Shown in pieces: positions 25,956 through 34,344 of a DNA stretch of 64,000 nt. The notes beneath the pieces were generated by a model. That model saw only the letters and a program-made list of their open reading frames with translations. It had not been told where the DNA came from and searched no databases. The stretch is from assembly GCA_002256425.1 (NCBI GenBank), contig NKIZ01000001.1, positions 1,009,943 to 1,073,942 on the forward strand. Direction: 5' to 3'. A program made the translations under genes and the position numbers. The DNA is from Alphaproteobacteria bacterium PA2 (GTDB lineage: Bacteria > Pseudomonadota > Alphaproteobacteria > Caulobacterales > Caulobacteraceae). Positions within the stretch are counted from its first letter, which is position 1; each line of letters starts with the position of its first letter.

Positions 25956-26111
25956 CTAGGAGTTCGACGAGGCTGCAAAGGTCGCCATGTCCTTGGCGAC
26001 AGCCGTCTTGCCGATCACGCAGGCGCGGCCAAAGCCCATGGGGCCATAGAGCATCATGGCGGCGGCCAGGGTGACCCCCAGGCCGATGAAGATCTTGGAA
26101 CTGGCCGTCAT
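25956..26111 (-). CDS. 51-residue membrane micro-protein
   Basis: A frame from the ATG at 26111 to a TAG at 25956 encodes a short protein with one hydrophobic helix (IFIGLGVTLAAAMMLYGPMG), one Cys just after it, and an Ala/Ser-rich tail. It would be the first gene of the run with the 35-residue protein and the HhH protein. A ribosome site is weak (ACCGAG). The region fits no other gene on either strand. Function unknown. Confidence 0.55.
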   Translation of the reverse strand: MTASSKIFIGLGVTLAAAMMLYGPMGFGRACVIGKTAVAKDMATFAASSNS

Positions 26112-26233
26112 CTCGGTTTCAACCTTGTGTCATCCGGCGCACATTATCGCCGAAGGGTGTGAGAATGCCCAAGCTCACGGAGCTCTGCGAGCGGATTCAA
26201 GCAGGGCGCTTAAAAGTCGCAGCCCGATTCAGC

Positions 26234-26728
26234 CTAGGATGGCGCCGCCTCGCCCTGGCAGGCCGGGCACAGGCCGTGAGCTTCCAGAGTGACAGAGCGC
26301 AGGGCATAGCCGGCCATGTCTACCGATGACAGACGATCCAGCAGGTCCGGATCGAATTCCTGGGCGGCCCCGCAGCAATCGCAGATCAGAAAGGCCGCCT
26401 TGTGGCTTTGGGCATCATGCCTGCAGGGGACATAGGCGTTGAGGCTTTCGATCCTGTGGGCAAACCCCATGCGCTCAAGGAATTCCAGGGCGCGATAGAC
26501 GGTAGGCGGTTTGGCGGGCTCGCCCTGCCGCCCGAACGCCGCGATCAGGTCATAGGCTTTCAGCGGGGCGTCGGACTGTAGCAGGAGTTCAAGCACACGA
26601 CGCCGGGGAGGGGTCAGCCGCTCCTGGGTGGACTGGCATCTGGTTTCGGCATCGGCGAGCGCAAGACCAAGCGAGTCGCCCTCCAGGCCCGGATGGGCGC
26701 CTATGGAATGATGACAATCTGCGCTCAT
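26234..26728 (-). CDS. zur: Zinc-responsive Fur-family repressor Zur
   Basis: The product is 164 residues from the ATG at 26728. The Fur-like winged helix covers about residues 30-90 (LTPPRRRVLELLLQSDAPLKAYD and TVYRALEFLERMGF). The structural zinc site is given by ICDCCG and CPAC. The N-terminal His cluster (CHHSIGAH) and the Zur-type CDCC spacing distinguish it from Fur. Zur with zinc represses zinc uptake genes. It is divergent from a TonB-dependent receptor of ZnuD type, with two putative Zur boxes between, so both genes are probably under its control. Confidence 0.9.
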   Translation of the reverse strand: MSADCHHSIGAHPGLEGDSLGLALADAETRCQSTQERLTPPRRRVLELLLQSDAPLKAYDLIAAFGRQGEPAKPPTVYRALEFLERMGFAHRIESLNAYVPCRHDAQSHKAAFLICDCCGAAQEFDPDLLDRLSSVDMAGYALRSVTLEAHGLCPACQGEAAPS

Positions 26729-26782
26729 TCTCAACAGGTAACTGTCTCCGCCTCCGACTTCAAGGAGGCCGCTTGACAGCCC

Positions 26783-26800
26783 GTTATGTTATCTCATAAC
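26783..26800. promoter_or_regulatory. Putative Zur box 1
   Basis: GTTATG at 26783-26788 and its exact complement CATAAC at 26795-26800 flank six bases. The GTTAT...ATAAC form agrees with known proteobacterial Zur operators, and it lies between zur and the zinc receptor gene. Confidence 0.7.
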
Positions 26801-26807
26801 AGAGGAC

Positions 26808-26826
26808 GTTATATTGTAACATTAAC
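26808..26826. promoter_or_regulatory. Putative Zur box 2
   Basis: GTTATATTGTAACATTAAC contains GTTA and TAAC half-sites and repeats the theme of box 1 eight bases downstream, closer to the receptor start. Two sites in tandem suggest cooperative Zur binding over the receptor promoter. Confidence 0.6.
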
Positions 26827-26846
26827 TGTGCTGACAAGGTTCTGGA

Positions 26847-28847
26847 ATGATGCGTCGTGATCTCCTGTCGGCGACGGCTGTCGTCGCGCTCCTGGCGTCC
26901 GGTTCAGCCTACGCCGCCGATGCCCCCCCTGAGGATGGCAAGGTGATCGCTGAAGTCATCGTGACCGGTGCGCCCTATGTGATCTCCCTGGACTCCGCCA
27001 CGACCAATGTCGACGTGGTCAAGCGTGAAGACCTGGACACAGCGGTTCCGGCAGGGATCGGCGATGTGCTGAGCGGCCTGCCGGGTGTGCGGTCCAGCGC
27101 CTTCGGACCGGGCGCCAGCCGGCCTGTCATTCGTGGCCTGTCAGGTCCCCGGGTCATGGTCCTGACCAATGGCGTCGGTATGATCGACGCCTCGGCCCTG
27201 TCGCCGGACCACAGTGTCGCGACCGATCCCCAGGAAGCAGAGCGGATTGAAGTCCTGCGGGGGCCATCTGCCCTCGCCTATGGCGGATCGGCCATTGGCG
27301 GCGTGGTCAACATTACGGACAACCGGATTTCGAATGTCACGGTCGATGGCCTGCACGGCCGGGTACTGGGTTCGGTCTCCAGTGTGGATGACGGAAAAAG
27401 CGGATCTGCGGAACTGCGTTATGGCGCCGGGAACTGGGTCGTCACCCTGGATGGGCTGAAGCGGAAGAGCAGTGACTATACCATTCCAATGGAAGCCATC
27501 TCCTCGCGCCTGGCGGCGGACGAGGGACTTCCAGCTCCCCAGGCCGTAGAGAGCAAGGTCGTCAATACCGCCGTTGAACTCACATCCTATGGAGCAGGCC
27601 TGTCCTATGTCGGCGCTAACGGCTTTGTCGGCATGTCGGTCAAGAAGCTCGAGACCCTCTACGGGGTGCCCAGCGATGAACCCGATCCCATCTCCATTGA
27701 CCTCAGCCAGACCCGGATCGATTTCCGCGCAGGCCTGAACGGAGATTTCGGTCCCTTTGATCGTATCAAGCTGACCGCCGGTCATGCTGACTATGAACAT
27801 GTGGAGCTTGAGGCTGGGACGCCCGGCACCCGGTTCCTTTCCGATGGCTGGGAGGGCCGCGCCGAGTTTGTGCAGCCGGATCGAGACGGATGGCAGGGCG
27901 CCGTAGGCGTGCAGGCGCTCCTTCGGAACTTCGACGCCATCGGAGCGGAAGTGTTCGTCCCCAAGACCAGAATTACTGAACAGGGAATCTTCGCCCTTCA
28001 GCGGCTCGACAAGGAGGCCTGGGGTGTCGAGGGCGGACTTCGTCTGGATCGTCGCGAGCTGGACAGCGTCCCGGGCAAGCGGGACTTTACCAACGTCTCA
28101 GCCTCTGCAGCAGCCTTCATCCGTCCGGCCGATGGCTGGTTCCTCGCCCTCAGCCTGGCCCGGGCCAGTCGTGCGCCCAGCGAGCAGGAACTGTTCGCCA
28201 ATGGCGCCCACCCCGCCGAAGGGGTTTTCGAAATTGGCGACGGCAAGCTGGACGCCGAGATTTCCAATTCGGTGGATGCGACAATCCATTACTCAACCGG
28301 CCCCGTCGCCATCGATCTGCATGCCTTCGTCGTGTCCTATGATGGATTCATCGACCTGAAGGGAACGGGACTTGACGATCCGGACTCCGGCTTCCCGATC
28401 TACCGGTTCACCCAGAGCAAGGCCGACTTCCACGGCGCTGAACTGGAAGCGTCCTATGAGCTGCTGGATACTGCAGACACCCACGCCGAAGTGAAGCTGT
28501 CCGGGGACACTGTCCGCGGCGAAACCGGTGGCGGTCCCGCACCCCGCACCCCGCCCTGGTCACTCGCCCTGGGTCTGGAAGGCCGTCATGGTCCATGGAG
28601 CGGAAACGTAGAAGTGCGGCAGGTCGCCAAGCAGACCCGCCTGGCCGCTTTTGAGCGCGCAACGGACGGCTACACCCTTGTGAATGCGCAGATGATCTAC
28701 CGCCCGAGCGAGCTGTCAGGCTTCAAGATCTTCGTGGACGGACACAACCTGACCAATCAGGAAGTGCGCGAGCACGTATCCTTCCTGAAGGACATAGCAC
28801 CGCTTCCGGGCCGCAGCCTGCGGCTCGGAATTGGATACAGCTTCTAG
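26847..28847 (+). CDS. znuD: TonB-dependent zinc receptor, ZnuD-like
   Basis: The 666-residue outer-membrane protein has a signal peptide ending near AYAAD, a TonB box region (EVIVTG), a plug domain (about 45-160) with RPVIRGLSGPRVMVLTNGV and RIEVLRGPSALAYGGSAIGG, and a beta-barrel ending in Phe (RLGIGYSF). The plug stretch SALSPDHSVATDPQEAE is characteristic of ZnuD-type zinc receptors. It imports zinc across the outer membrane with TonB-ExbB energy. Divergence from zur and the boxes upstream support zinc control. Its stop codon lies at the edge of the 112-bp repeat. Confidence 0.88.
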   Translation: MMRRDLLSATAVVALLASGSAYAADAPPEDGKVIAEVIVTGAPYVISLDSATTNVDVVKREDLDTAVPAGIGDVLSGLPGVRSSAFGPGASRPVIRGLSGPRVMVLTNGVGMIDASALSPDHSVATDPQEAERIEVLRGPSALAYGGSAIGGVVNITDNRISNVTVDGLHGRVLGSVSSVDDGKSGSAELRYGAGNWVVTLDGLKRKSSDYTIPMEAISSRLAADEGLPAPQAVESKVVNTAVELTSYGAGLSYVGANGFVGMSVKKLETLYGVPSDEPDPISIDLSQTRIDFRAGLNGDFGPFDRIKLTAGHADYEHVELEAGTPGTRFLSDGWEGRAEFVQPDRDGWQGAVGVQALLRNFDAIGAEVFVPKTRITEQGIFALQRLDKEAWGVEGGLRLDRRELDSVPGKRDFTNVSASAAAFIRPADGWFLALSLARASRAPSEQELFANGAHPAEGVFEIGDGKLDAEISNSVDATIHYSTGPVAIDLHAFVVSYDGFIDLKGTGLDDPDSGFPIYRFTQSKADFHGAELEASYELLDTADTHAEVKLSGDTVRGETGGGPAPRTPPWSLALGLEGRHGPWSGNVEVRQVAKQTRLAAFERATDGYTLVNAQMIYRPSELSGFKIFVDGHNLTNQEVREHVSFLKDIAPLPGRSLRLGIGYSF

Positions 28848-28955
28848 AGCCCGCCGCGATAAGTGGGAACCGGTTATCGCGACAAGCGGGCTCTAAGCCT
28901 TTGAATCAGAGCGCAGTTTTACCCTTTAGACGATTCCGTCTAAAGGGAACGCGCT
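28844..28955. repeat. 112-bp palindromic repeat, copy 1
   Basis: This unit holds two nested hairpins. Hairpin A has arms AGAGCCCGC/GCGGGCTCT (28846-28854, 28886-28894) with CGCGATAA/TTATCGCG inside (28855-28862, 28874-28881). Hairpin B has AGAGCGC/GCGCTCT (28908-28914, 28951-28957) around an 11-bp perfect stem (28922-28932, 28937-28947). The first bases overlap the znuD stop. Confidence 0.95.
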
Positions 28956-29067
28956 CTAGAGCCCGCCGCGATAAGTGGGAACCGGTTATCGCGACAAGCG
29001 TGCTCTAAACCTTTGAGTCAGAGCGCAGTTTTACCCTTTAGACGGTTCCGTCTAAAGGGAACGCGCT
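28956..29067. repeat. 112-bp palindromic repeat, copy 2
   Basis: A direct tandem copy of the preceding unit with four base differences by my count. One difference breaks a pair in the outer arm of hairpin A. The two copies fill the space between convergent znuD and the DUF4167 gene and may end both transcripts. Confidence 0.95.
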
Positions 29068-29076
29068 CTAAAAGGC

Positions 29077-30117
29077 CTAGCCCTCTTCGCCGCCGCCTTC
29101 GAAGCTGCGCGGTGCGCGGCGACGACGGGCGGGCTTGGCGGCTTCTTCTCCGGCGTCAGCCACGGGGGCGGCTTCGGCCTTGGGGGCGCGGGACCGGGGC
29201 GCCTTCAGGAAGGCCGGCGCGTGGCTCTCACCGCCGTCATCGTCCCGCAGGACGGGTGAACTCTTTTCCTCAGTGGCCACCATGGGAGCGGCCTTGGGCT
29301 CGATCACCGCCAGGGGATCGCGCTCGGGGCGATCTTCACGGGGCTCGCGTTCACGCCAGCGATCACGGCGACCGCCTTCAGGGCGATCATTGCGCGGTCT
29401 GTCTTCCCGAGGCGGGCGGTCCTCACGGGGCCGTTCATCGCGGGGGCGTTCGTCACGTGGCCTGTCATCGCGTGGCCGCTCTTCACGGGGCCTGTCTTCA
29501 CGGGGCCGCTCGTCGCGGGGACGGTCATCCCTCGGGCGGTCGCCGCGATCTTCGCGGGGCGGGCGGTCTTCCCGGGGGCGGTCGTCCCGCCAGCGGTCGT
29601 CACGATCGCGATAGCGCGGGCGGTCTCCACGGTCTTCCCTCGGCCGATCGTCCCTGGGACGGTCATCGCGCCAGCCATTGCGGTCACGGGCTTCGGTTTC
29701 GCCTTCACCGGCTTCAGCTGCATCGCCATTGGCGGCGGCTTCAGCGTCAGCAAGGGCGGCAGCCTGGGCGCCGCTCTCGTCTTCGAAGTCGATGTCGAAA
29801 CCGGACACGAACTGGTCGCGGCCGAGAATTTCGCTGGCCGGACGGGTGGGCTGCATGGCCCGGACCACCCGGAAATAGTGCTCGGCGTGCTGGAGGTAGT
29901 TTTCCGCCAGGACCCGGTCACCGGCCGTCGTCGCATCCCGCGCCAGCTGCTGGTACTTTTCAAAAACGTGCTGGGCGTTCCCGCGAACCTTGATGTTCTC
30001 GGGTCCGTTGGATTCAAACGCACGGTTGGCGTTTTGTTGTTGAGGCTTGCCGCCGTTGTTCGCGCCGCCGTTACGATTGCGGCCACGCTGGCGCTTCATA
30101 CCTTTGAAGTCTCTCAT
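29077..30117 (-). CDS. DUF4167 protein with long Arg/Asp repeat tract
   Basis: The product is 346 residues from the ATG at 30117 (MRDFKGMKRQRGRNR); an ATG at 30099 is also possible. The N-terminal ~130 residues form the DUF4167 domain (NIKVRGNAQHVFEKYQQLARDA, ENYLQHAEHYFRVV), a small helical family specific to alphaproteobacteria and usually next to prmC, as here. Residues ~175-270 are a low-complexity tract of RPRDDRPRE-like units, resembling RNA-binding RGG/RD regions. The C-terminus is Lys/Arg/Ala-rich. Linkage to prmC and the basic composition suggest a role with RNA or ribosomes (inference). Confidence 0.85.
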   Translation of the reverse strand: MRDFKGMKRQRGRNRNGGANNGGKPQQQNANRAFESNGPENIKVRGNAQHVFEKYQQLARDATTAGDRVLAENYLQHAEHYFRVVRAMQPTRPASEILGRDQFVSGFDIDFEDESGAQAAALADAEAAANGDAAEAGEGETEARDRNGWRDDRPRDDRPREDRGDRPRYRDRDDRWRDDRPREDRPPREDRGDRPRDDRPRDERPREDRPREERPRDDRPRDERPRDERPREDRPPREDRPRNDRPEGGRRDRWREREPREDRPERDPLAVIEPKAAPMVATEEKSSPVLRDDDGGESHAPAFLKAPRSRAPKAEAAPVADAGEEAAKPARRRRAPRSFEGGGEEG

Positions 30118-30357
30118 TCGTCCTCGCGCCGACCGTCTGGGCTCTGGGAGCCTTGATGCGGTCGGTGTATCCTTTCGCCTTGGTCCTGGGCCTGGGCCCG
30201 GAAAACTCAGTTGATGCTTAGGTGTTCCTCGTCTTCCACCCCGACTTGGGGCTCGCGCCACACGGCGCGCCTGTCGGAGCGGTCCAGGCTTTCCAGATTG
30301 GAGGCCGAACCTGAAGCACCGACGTATGAGGTGGAGACAGAACCCTGCTCTAGCGAT

Positions 30358-31227
30358 TCACCGTGAAGTTTCCAAGGCCTTTTTCATTCCGACCACCACA
30401 CGGTCATGCATGGCGAGGTCAGGGATGGTCCAGACATCTTCGGCGCCTGCCGCATTGAAAAGGGCCTCGACGGCGTCCTTCTGGTCGTAACCGATCTCGA
30501 CGGCGAACAGTCCGCCCGGTTTCAGCACCCTGAGGATCTCCGGGGCGAGGACGCGGTAGTGATCCAGGCCGTCCGGGCCGCCATCGAGGGCGAGACGGGG
30601 TTCGTGGTCCTTGACCTCGGGCTCGAGAGTCTCGATCACGTCGCTCGCGATATACGGCGGGTTGGAAACCACCACGTCATAATTGTTCTCGCCCAGGCCG
30701 CTGGTCCAGTCGCCACGCAGCAGGGCCACCTTGCCGGCCAGACCCAGATGGGCGGCATTGTCACGGGCCACAGCAAGGGCTTCCTCCGAGAGGTCGACTC
30801 CAAGCCCCTTCGCCGCGGGTCGCTCGGCCAGGATGGACAGCAGGATGGCGCCGGATCCGACACCCAGATCCAGGATTGTGAAGGGCGTCCGCTCGGGCAT
30901 CTTCTTCAGGACGTAGTCGACGACGACTTCGGTATCCGGACGCGGGGTCAGGACATGGGAATTCACCGACAGCATGATCTTCCAGAAGCCCTTGCGGCCC
31001 AGAATGTGGCTGACCGGCTCCCGGCGCTCCCGACGACTGAGATAGTCCTCGAGGGTCGCTTCCTGTTCGGGGGTCAGGGCGCGGTAGGGATCGCCGACAA
31101 TGTCAGCCCGCGTCGCATCGGCCGCGGCCTCTACCAACAGGCGGGAGTCGATCACCGGGCCGTTCAGGCCCGCCGCCTGCAACCGCGCCTTTGCCGATTG
31201 CCAGGCGCTGAGCAGGGTGTGGGTCAT
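30358..31227 (-). CDS. prmC: Release-factor glutamine methyltransferase PrmC
   Basis: The 289-residue product has an N-terminal helical domain that holds the release factor, an AdoMet motif (ILDLGVGSGAILLSI) and the catalytic NPPY (VVSNPPYIAS). PrmC methylates the Gln of the GGQ motif in RF1 and RF2 and so raises termination efficiency. Its start overlaps the end of the MOSC gene by four bases. Its substrate gene prfA is in the window but about 4 kb upstream rather than adjacent. Confidence 0.95.
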   Translation of the reverse strand: MTHTLLSAWQSAKARLQAAGLNGPVIDSRLLVEAAADATRADIVGDPYRALTPEQEATLEDYLSRRERREPVSHILGRKGFWKIMLSVNSHVLTPRPDTEVVVDYVLKKMPERTPFTILDLGVGSGAILLSILAERPAAKGLGVDLSEEALAVARDNAAHLGLAGKVALLRGDWTSGLGENNYDVVVSNPPYIASDVIETLEPEVKDHEPRLALDGGPDGLDHYRVLAPEILRVLKPGGLFAVEIGYDQKDAVEALFNAAGAEDVWTIPDLAMHDRVVVGMKKALETSR

Positions 31228-31994
31228 TTCCGCTCCTGCGGCGCAGTACAGGCATCGCCCAGGCTGACCCGGCCGCCATCGGTGACGTGCACATAGATCC
31301 CACAGTTCATGTGGCCGTAGTTATCGAACAGGGCCTTGACCAGATCCATGTCCCGCTCGCCGGTGACTGGGTCCACGTGGGTGGCGATGCAGCGCTTGAT
31401 CGGCTTGTAGACCCTTGCCCGGGCGAAGCCGACCATCAGGTCGCGGTCTTCCCAGGCGTCTTCGGCCCAGGCCGGCCAGCCCTCGACATAGATGTTGGCG
31501 CGGAACCGCAGGGGGTCGATCTCGCGGCCGAGCTTTGACTCAAGGTCCCGTACGCTGGCGAGGTTCAGGATGGAGACGTGACCCAGGGGGTGATCCATGA
31601 ACCTGTGGTCGGGCGCCTGGACGACCTTCAGATCCGGATGGGCGTCGCTGCCGAGCAGGCCCTTGAGCCAGTGGGTGAAGCCTTCCTGTCCCTCTGATGC
31701 GTTCAGGTCGCCGGCAAAGTCGGGTTGCCCGGGCGCCCTGGCTGAAAGGGTTCCGCTGGCTTCGTCATAGGCCGTGGTCGCCAGGGCGACCTGGGGCAGG
31801 GCGGCCAGGACCGTAAACTTCATCTTGGTCACCCAGGCAGGCGCGGCCGGGTCAAACCCCGAGGGTCCGTTCTCCACGGCAAACATCCGGTCGCAGGGAA
31901 ACTCCTTGCCCACCATCAGATCGGCATGGGTCAGGCGCTCGGGCGTGAAGCCCTTCACGGGGTGGCGGTAGAGAGCTGCGACATGTGCATCCAT
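31224..31994 (-). CDS. MOSC-domain protein
   Basis: The product is 256 residues from the ATG at 31994 (MDAHVAALYRHPVKGFTPER). An N-terminal MOSC-associated beta-barrel (YRHPVKGF, CDRMFAV) is followed by a MOSC domain with PLRFRANIYVEG and the conserved Cys region KRCIATHVDPVTGERD. MOSC proteins carry or transfer sulfur on molybdenum cofactor, or reduce N-hydroxylated compounds like mARC. No molybdopterin genes are nearby. The coupling to prmC by ATGA overlap looks like chance operon fusion. Confidence 0.88.
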   Translation of the reverse strand: MDAHVAALYRHPVKGFTPERLTHADLMVGKEFPCDRMFAVENGPSGFDPAAPAWVTKMKFTVLAALPQVALATTAYDEASGTLSARAPGQPDFAGDLNASEGQEGFTHWLKGLLGSDAHPDLKVVQAPDHRFMDHPLGHVSILNLASVRDLESKLGREIDPLRFRANIYVEGWPAWAEDAWEDRDLMVGFARARVYKPIKRCIATHVDPVTGERDMDLVKALFDNYGHMNCGIYVHVTDGGRVSLGDACTAPQERK

Positions 31995-32080
31995 GGGCTT
32001 TGGTTGCCGCAATTGCCGCCGTCTTGCAAGGAACCGCAGGCATTAACGACGCTGTCACCTCCGCCTCCTAACCTTGGCCC

Positions 32081-33169
32081 ATGACCGCTCCGCCCTATGT
32101 CTTCTATGACGAGCGCCGCTATCTCATGGGGCTGGACGGCCTGCGCGCCCTGTCTGTCCTGCTGGTCATAGTCGGTCATTTCGGATTTGACCGGATGGTG
32201 CCCGGCGGCCTGGGCGTCACCACCTTCTTCTTCATCAGCGGATTCCTCATCACCACCCTGCTGCGCAGCGAGCAGGCGGCGGCGGGCCAGGTCCAGCTTG
32301 GCAATTTCTATATCCGACGCTTCCTGCGCCTGGCGCCCGAGCTCTATGCCTTCCTGCTGATCACAATCCTTGCCGGACGCTTCTACGGCATGGACTCGCC
32401 CCTGCCGCAGATCGCTGCGGGCTTCGCCTTCTTCACCAACTATCTGAATATCGCCCAGGCGCCCCTGGCCATCGCCCCGCACTGGCCCCAGCTCTGGTCC
32501 CTGGCGGTGGAAGAGCACTTCTATCTGACCTTCCCCCTGCTGCTGGTCTTCTGTCGCAATCAGCCAAACCGCCTGCTGGCGCTCCTGGGGCTGGTCTGTG
32601 TCGCCGTCCCGGCCTGGCGCATCCTCGCCTATGTCAGCGGCGCGCCGGATCTCTATGCCGATCAGGCGTCGGAGTGCAGGATCGACTCCATGGCCTGGGG
32701 CTGCCTGATGTCCATTGTCTTCGAGCGCTTTGGCCATCGCCTCAAGACTGCCCCCCGCGCCGCCGCCTTTGGTCTTGTCCTGAGCGGGGTGCTGATGCTG
32801 GCGACACTGGTCTATCGCGATCCGGCCTACCGCGAGACCATCAGGTTCTCCCTGCAGGGTATCGCCCTCGCCCTGGGCTTCTGGGGCCTGTTCTTCTGCC
32901 CCCTGGGTCAGACCCTGCGACGCCTGATGGAGTTTGCGCCTGTGCGCTGGATGGGGCGCAGATCCTATGCCGCCTACCTGTGGAACACAGAGCTGCACCA
33001 TGTCTTCGCCCATCTGAACGGTGGCCCGGCCTCTGAACTGCCCCTGGCGCAAAGGGCGGTGGTCGCGCTCCTGGCCATCCCCGCCACCTTCGCCCTCTCG
33101 GAGGCCTCCCACCGCCTGTTCCTGCAGCCCCTTGGCGGGCTGAGGCGACGGTTCGAACTCAAGGCTTAG
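32081..33169 (+). CDS. Membrane acyltransferase (OafA/YrhL, acyltransferase 3 family)
   Basis: The 362-residue protein has about ten membrane helices and the family signature LDGLRALSVLLVIVGHFGF, where the Arg and His are the conserved catalytic and acyl-CoA positions. TFFFISGFLITTLL and LWSLAVEEHFYLTFPLLL are also typical. The family O-acylates sugars of surface polysaccharides, peptidoglycan or antibiotics. The target is unknown; no glycosyltransferase is adjacent. It is divergent from the MOSC gene. Confidence 0.9.
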   Translation: MTAPPYVFYDERRYLMGLDGLRALSVLLVIVGHFGFDRMVPGGLGVTTFFFISGFLITTLLRSEQAAAGQVQLGNFYIRRFLRLAPELYAFLLITILAGRFYGMDSPLPQIAAGFAFFTNYLNIAQAPLAIAPHWPQLWSLAVEEHFYLTFPLLLVFCRNQPNRLLALLGLVCVAVPAWRILAYVSGAPDLYADQASECRIDSMAWGCLMSIVFERFGHRLKTAPRAAAFGLVLSGVLMLATLVYRDPAYRETIRFSLQGIALALGFWGLFFCPLGQTLRRLMEFAPVRWMGRRSYAAYLWNTELHHVFAHLNGGPASELPLAQRAVVALLAIPATFALSEASHRLFLQPLGGLRRRFELKA

Positions 33170-33270
33170 GAGGACGGGCAGGTGAAACCCTGCTACCAAC
33201 CTGACATCGTCCTGCGGACGTCAAAGGGCTGGGCCTGACCCAGAGCCGAAAGGCGCACCAGGAGACCGGC

Positions 33271-33381
33271 ATGGCCAAGGGTCAGAAGAAGTCCAACAAG
33301 GAAGTCCGCAAGCCGAAGACGGCCAAGGTGAAGGCCACAACCGAGACCAAGTCCTTCCTGACGCCGATTACGAAGAAGTAG
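33271..33381 (+). CDS. 36-residue Lys-rich conserved micro-protein
   Basis: A short frame starting MAKGQKKSNKEVRKPKTAK and ending ...TPITKK, with AGGAG seven bases upstream of the ATG. I recall small proteins of this kind (MAKGQKKSN-E-RKPK start) being widespread in alpha- and betaproteobacteria. About a third of the residues are Lys or Arg, which suggests nucleic-acid or ribosome contact. The flanks 33170-33270 and 33382-33543 show nothing else. Confidence 0.7.
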   Translation: MAKGQKKSNKEVRKPKTAKVKATTETKSFLTPITKK

Positions 33382-33543
33382 TCGGCGCCGGGCAAGCGGG
33401 CCAATGCCAGAAGCAACAGACCAATCTTCTGAGGGGTTTTCACTGCGGGGGTTGCCCACTGTGCGAATTCCGGCGAGGTAGCTGCAACCCCTTGCTTACC
33501 ACCCAGGCTGGCGCCTCCGTGGCCACTTTGATGGACTTTTGAG

Positions 33544-34344
33544 ATGGCATGGTCAGCAACGGCGCCGCTGCTTCTTGTCTCCTGCGCCATATTCGTCCTG
33601 TTGCTCGCGGCACTTGAACTTGGCTATCGCATTCCCGTCGCAAGGCGTCGCAAGGATTCCGAGGGCCTGCAAAGCCCGGACTACCTGCTTTCAGCCGTTC
33701 TGGGTCTCCTGGCGCTTCTGCTTGGCTTCACCTTCTCACTGGCCCTTGAACGGTATGAATCCCGCCGTGACCTGGTCATGGCTGAAGCAAACGCCATCGG
33801 CACCAGTCTTCTGCGCGCAGACCTCCTGCAGGAGCCGCTGAGGTCTGATCTCGTGACCGCTCTGGGCCAGTATGTTGAGGCGCGGATATCCTGGTCCCTG
33901 CTGGAATCCCATTCAGACAGTGTTGAGGGAACCGCGTCCCTGCAGAGGCGCATCTGGACCATGACAGGTCAGGCCCTTCGCTCGGACCCCGAGCCCCAGA
34001 TCACCCGTGGACTGATGGAGTCCCTGAACGAAAGTTTCGATCTCGCGGCGACCAGGGCGGAAACCAGACGCACCCATCTGCCCGAGCGCCTGCTGGGCAT
34101 GCTCCTGCTCTACGTCGTCCTATCGGCCGTAATGCTGGGATATGTCCTGGAATCCGGCGGTCAGAGACACCGGGGGCCAGCGACCGTGCTCCTGATACTG
34201 CTGACAATTGCGATCACGCTGATACTTGACGTTGATCGGCCGCTGAGTGGCGGCATCAGGGTCTCGCAGCAACCGATGTTGGATCTCAGGGCTTCATTGC
34301 CTGCAATCGCGGCATCGACAGATCCCGCCATCACCCGGAAGTAG
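33544..34344 (+). CDS. DUF4239 / bestrophin-like membrane protein
   Basis: The 266-residue product has two N-terminal membrane helices (about 8-28 and 47-68) and two C-terminal ones (about 183-200 and 211-228), separated by a soluble helical part. The stretch LLGFTFSLALERYESRRDLVMAEANAIGT is typical of DUF4239, often named bestrophin-like domain. Bestrophins are anion channels, but function is not shown for this bacterial branch. It converges with the next gene, which begins two bases past its stop on the other strand. Confidence 0.75.
   Translation: MAWSATAPLLLVSCAIFVLLLAALELGYRIPVARRRKDSEGLQSPDYLLSAVLGLLALLLGFTFSLALERYESRRDLVMAEANAIGTSLLRADLLQEPLRSDLVTALGQYVEARISWSLLESHSDSVEGTASLQRRIWTMTGQALRSDPEPQITRGLMESLNESFDLAATRAETRRTHLPERLLGMLLLYVVLSAVMLGYVLESGGQRHRGPATVLLILLTIAITLILDVDRPLSGGIRVSQQPMLDLRASLPAIAASTDPAITRK

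Noticed and set aside
29300..29700. Short direct repeats resembling a CRISPR array
   Set aside because: The repeats are in frame and encode RPRDDRPRE-type units of the DUF4167 protein; there are no unique spacers of constant length and no cas genes.
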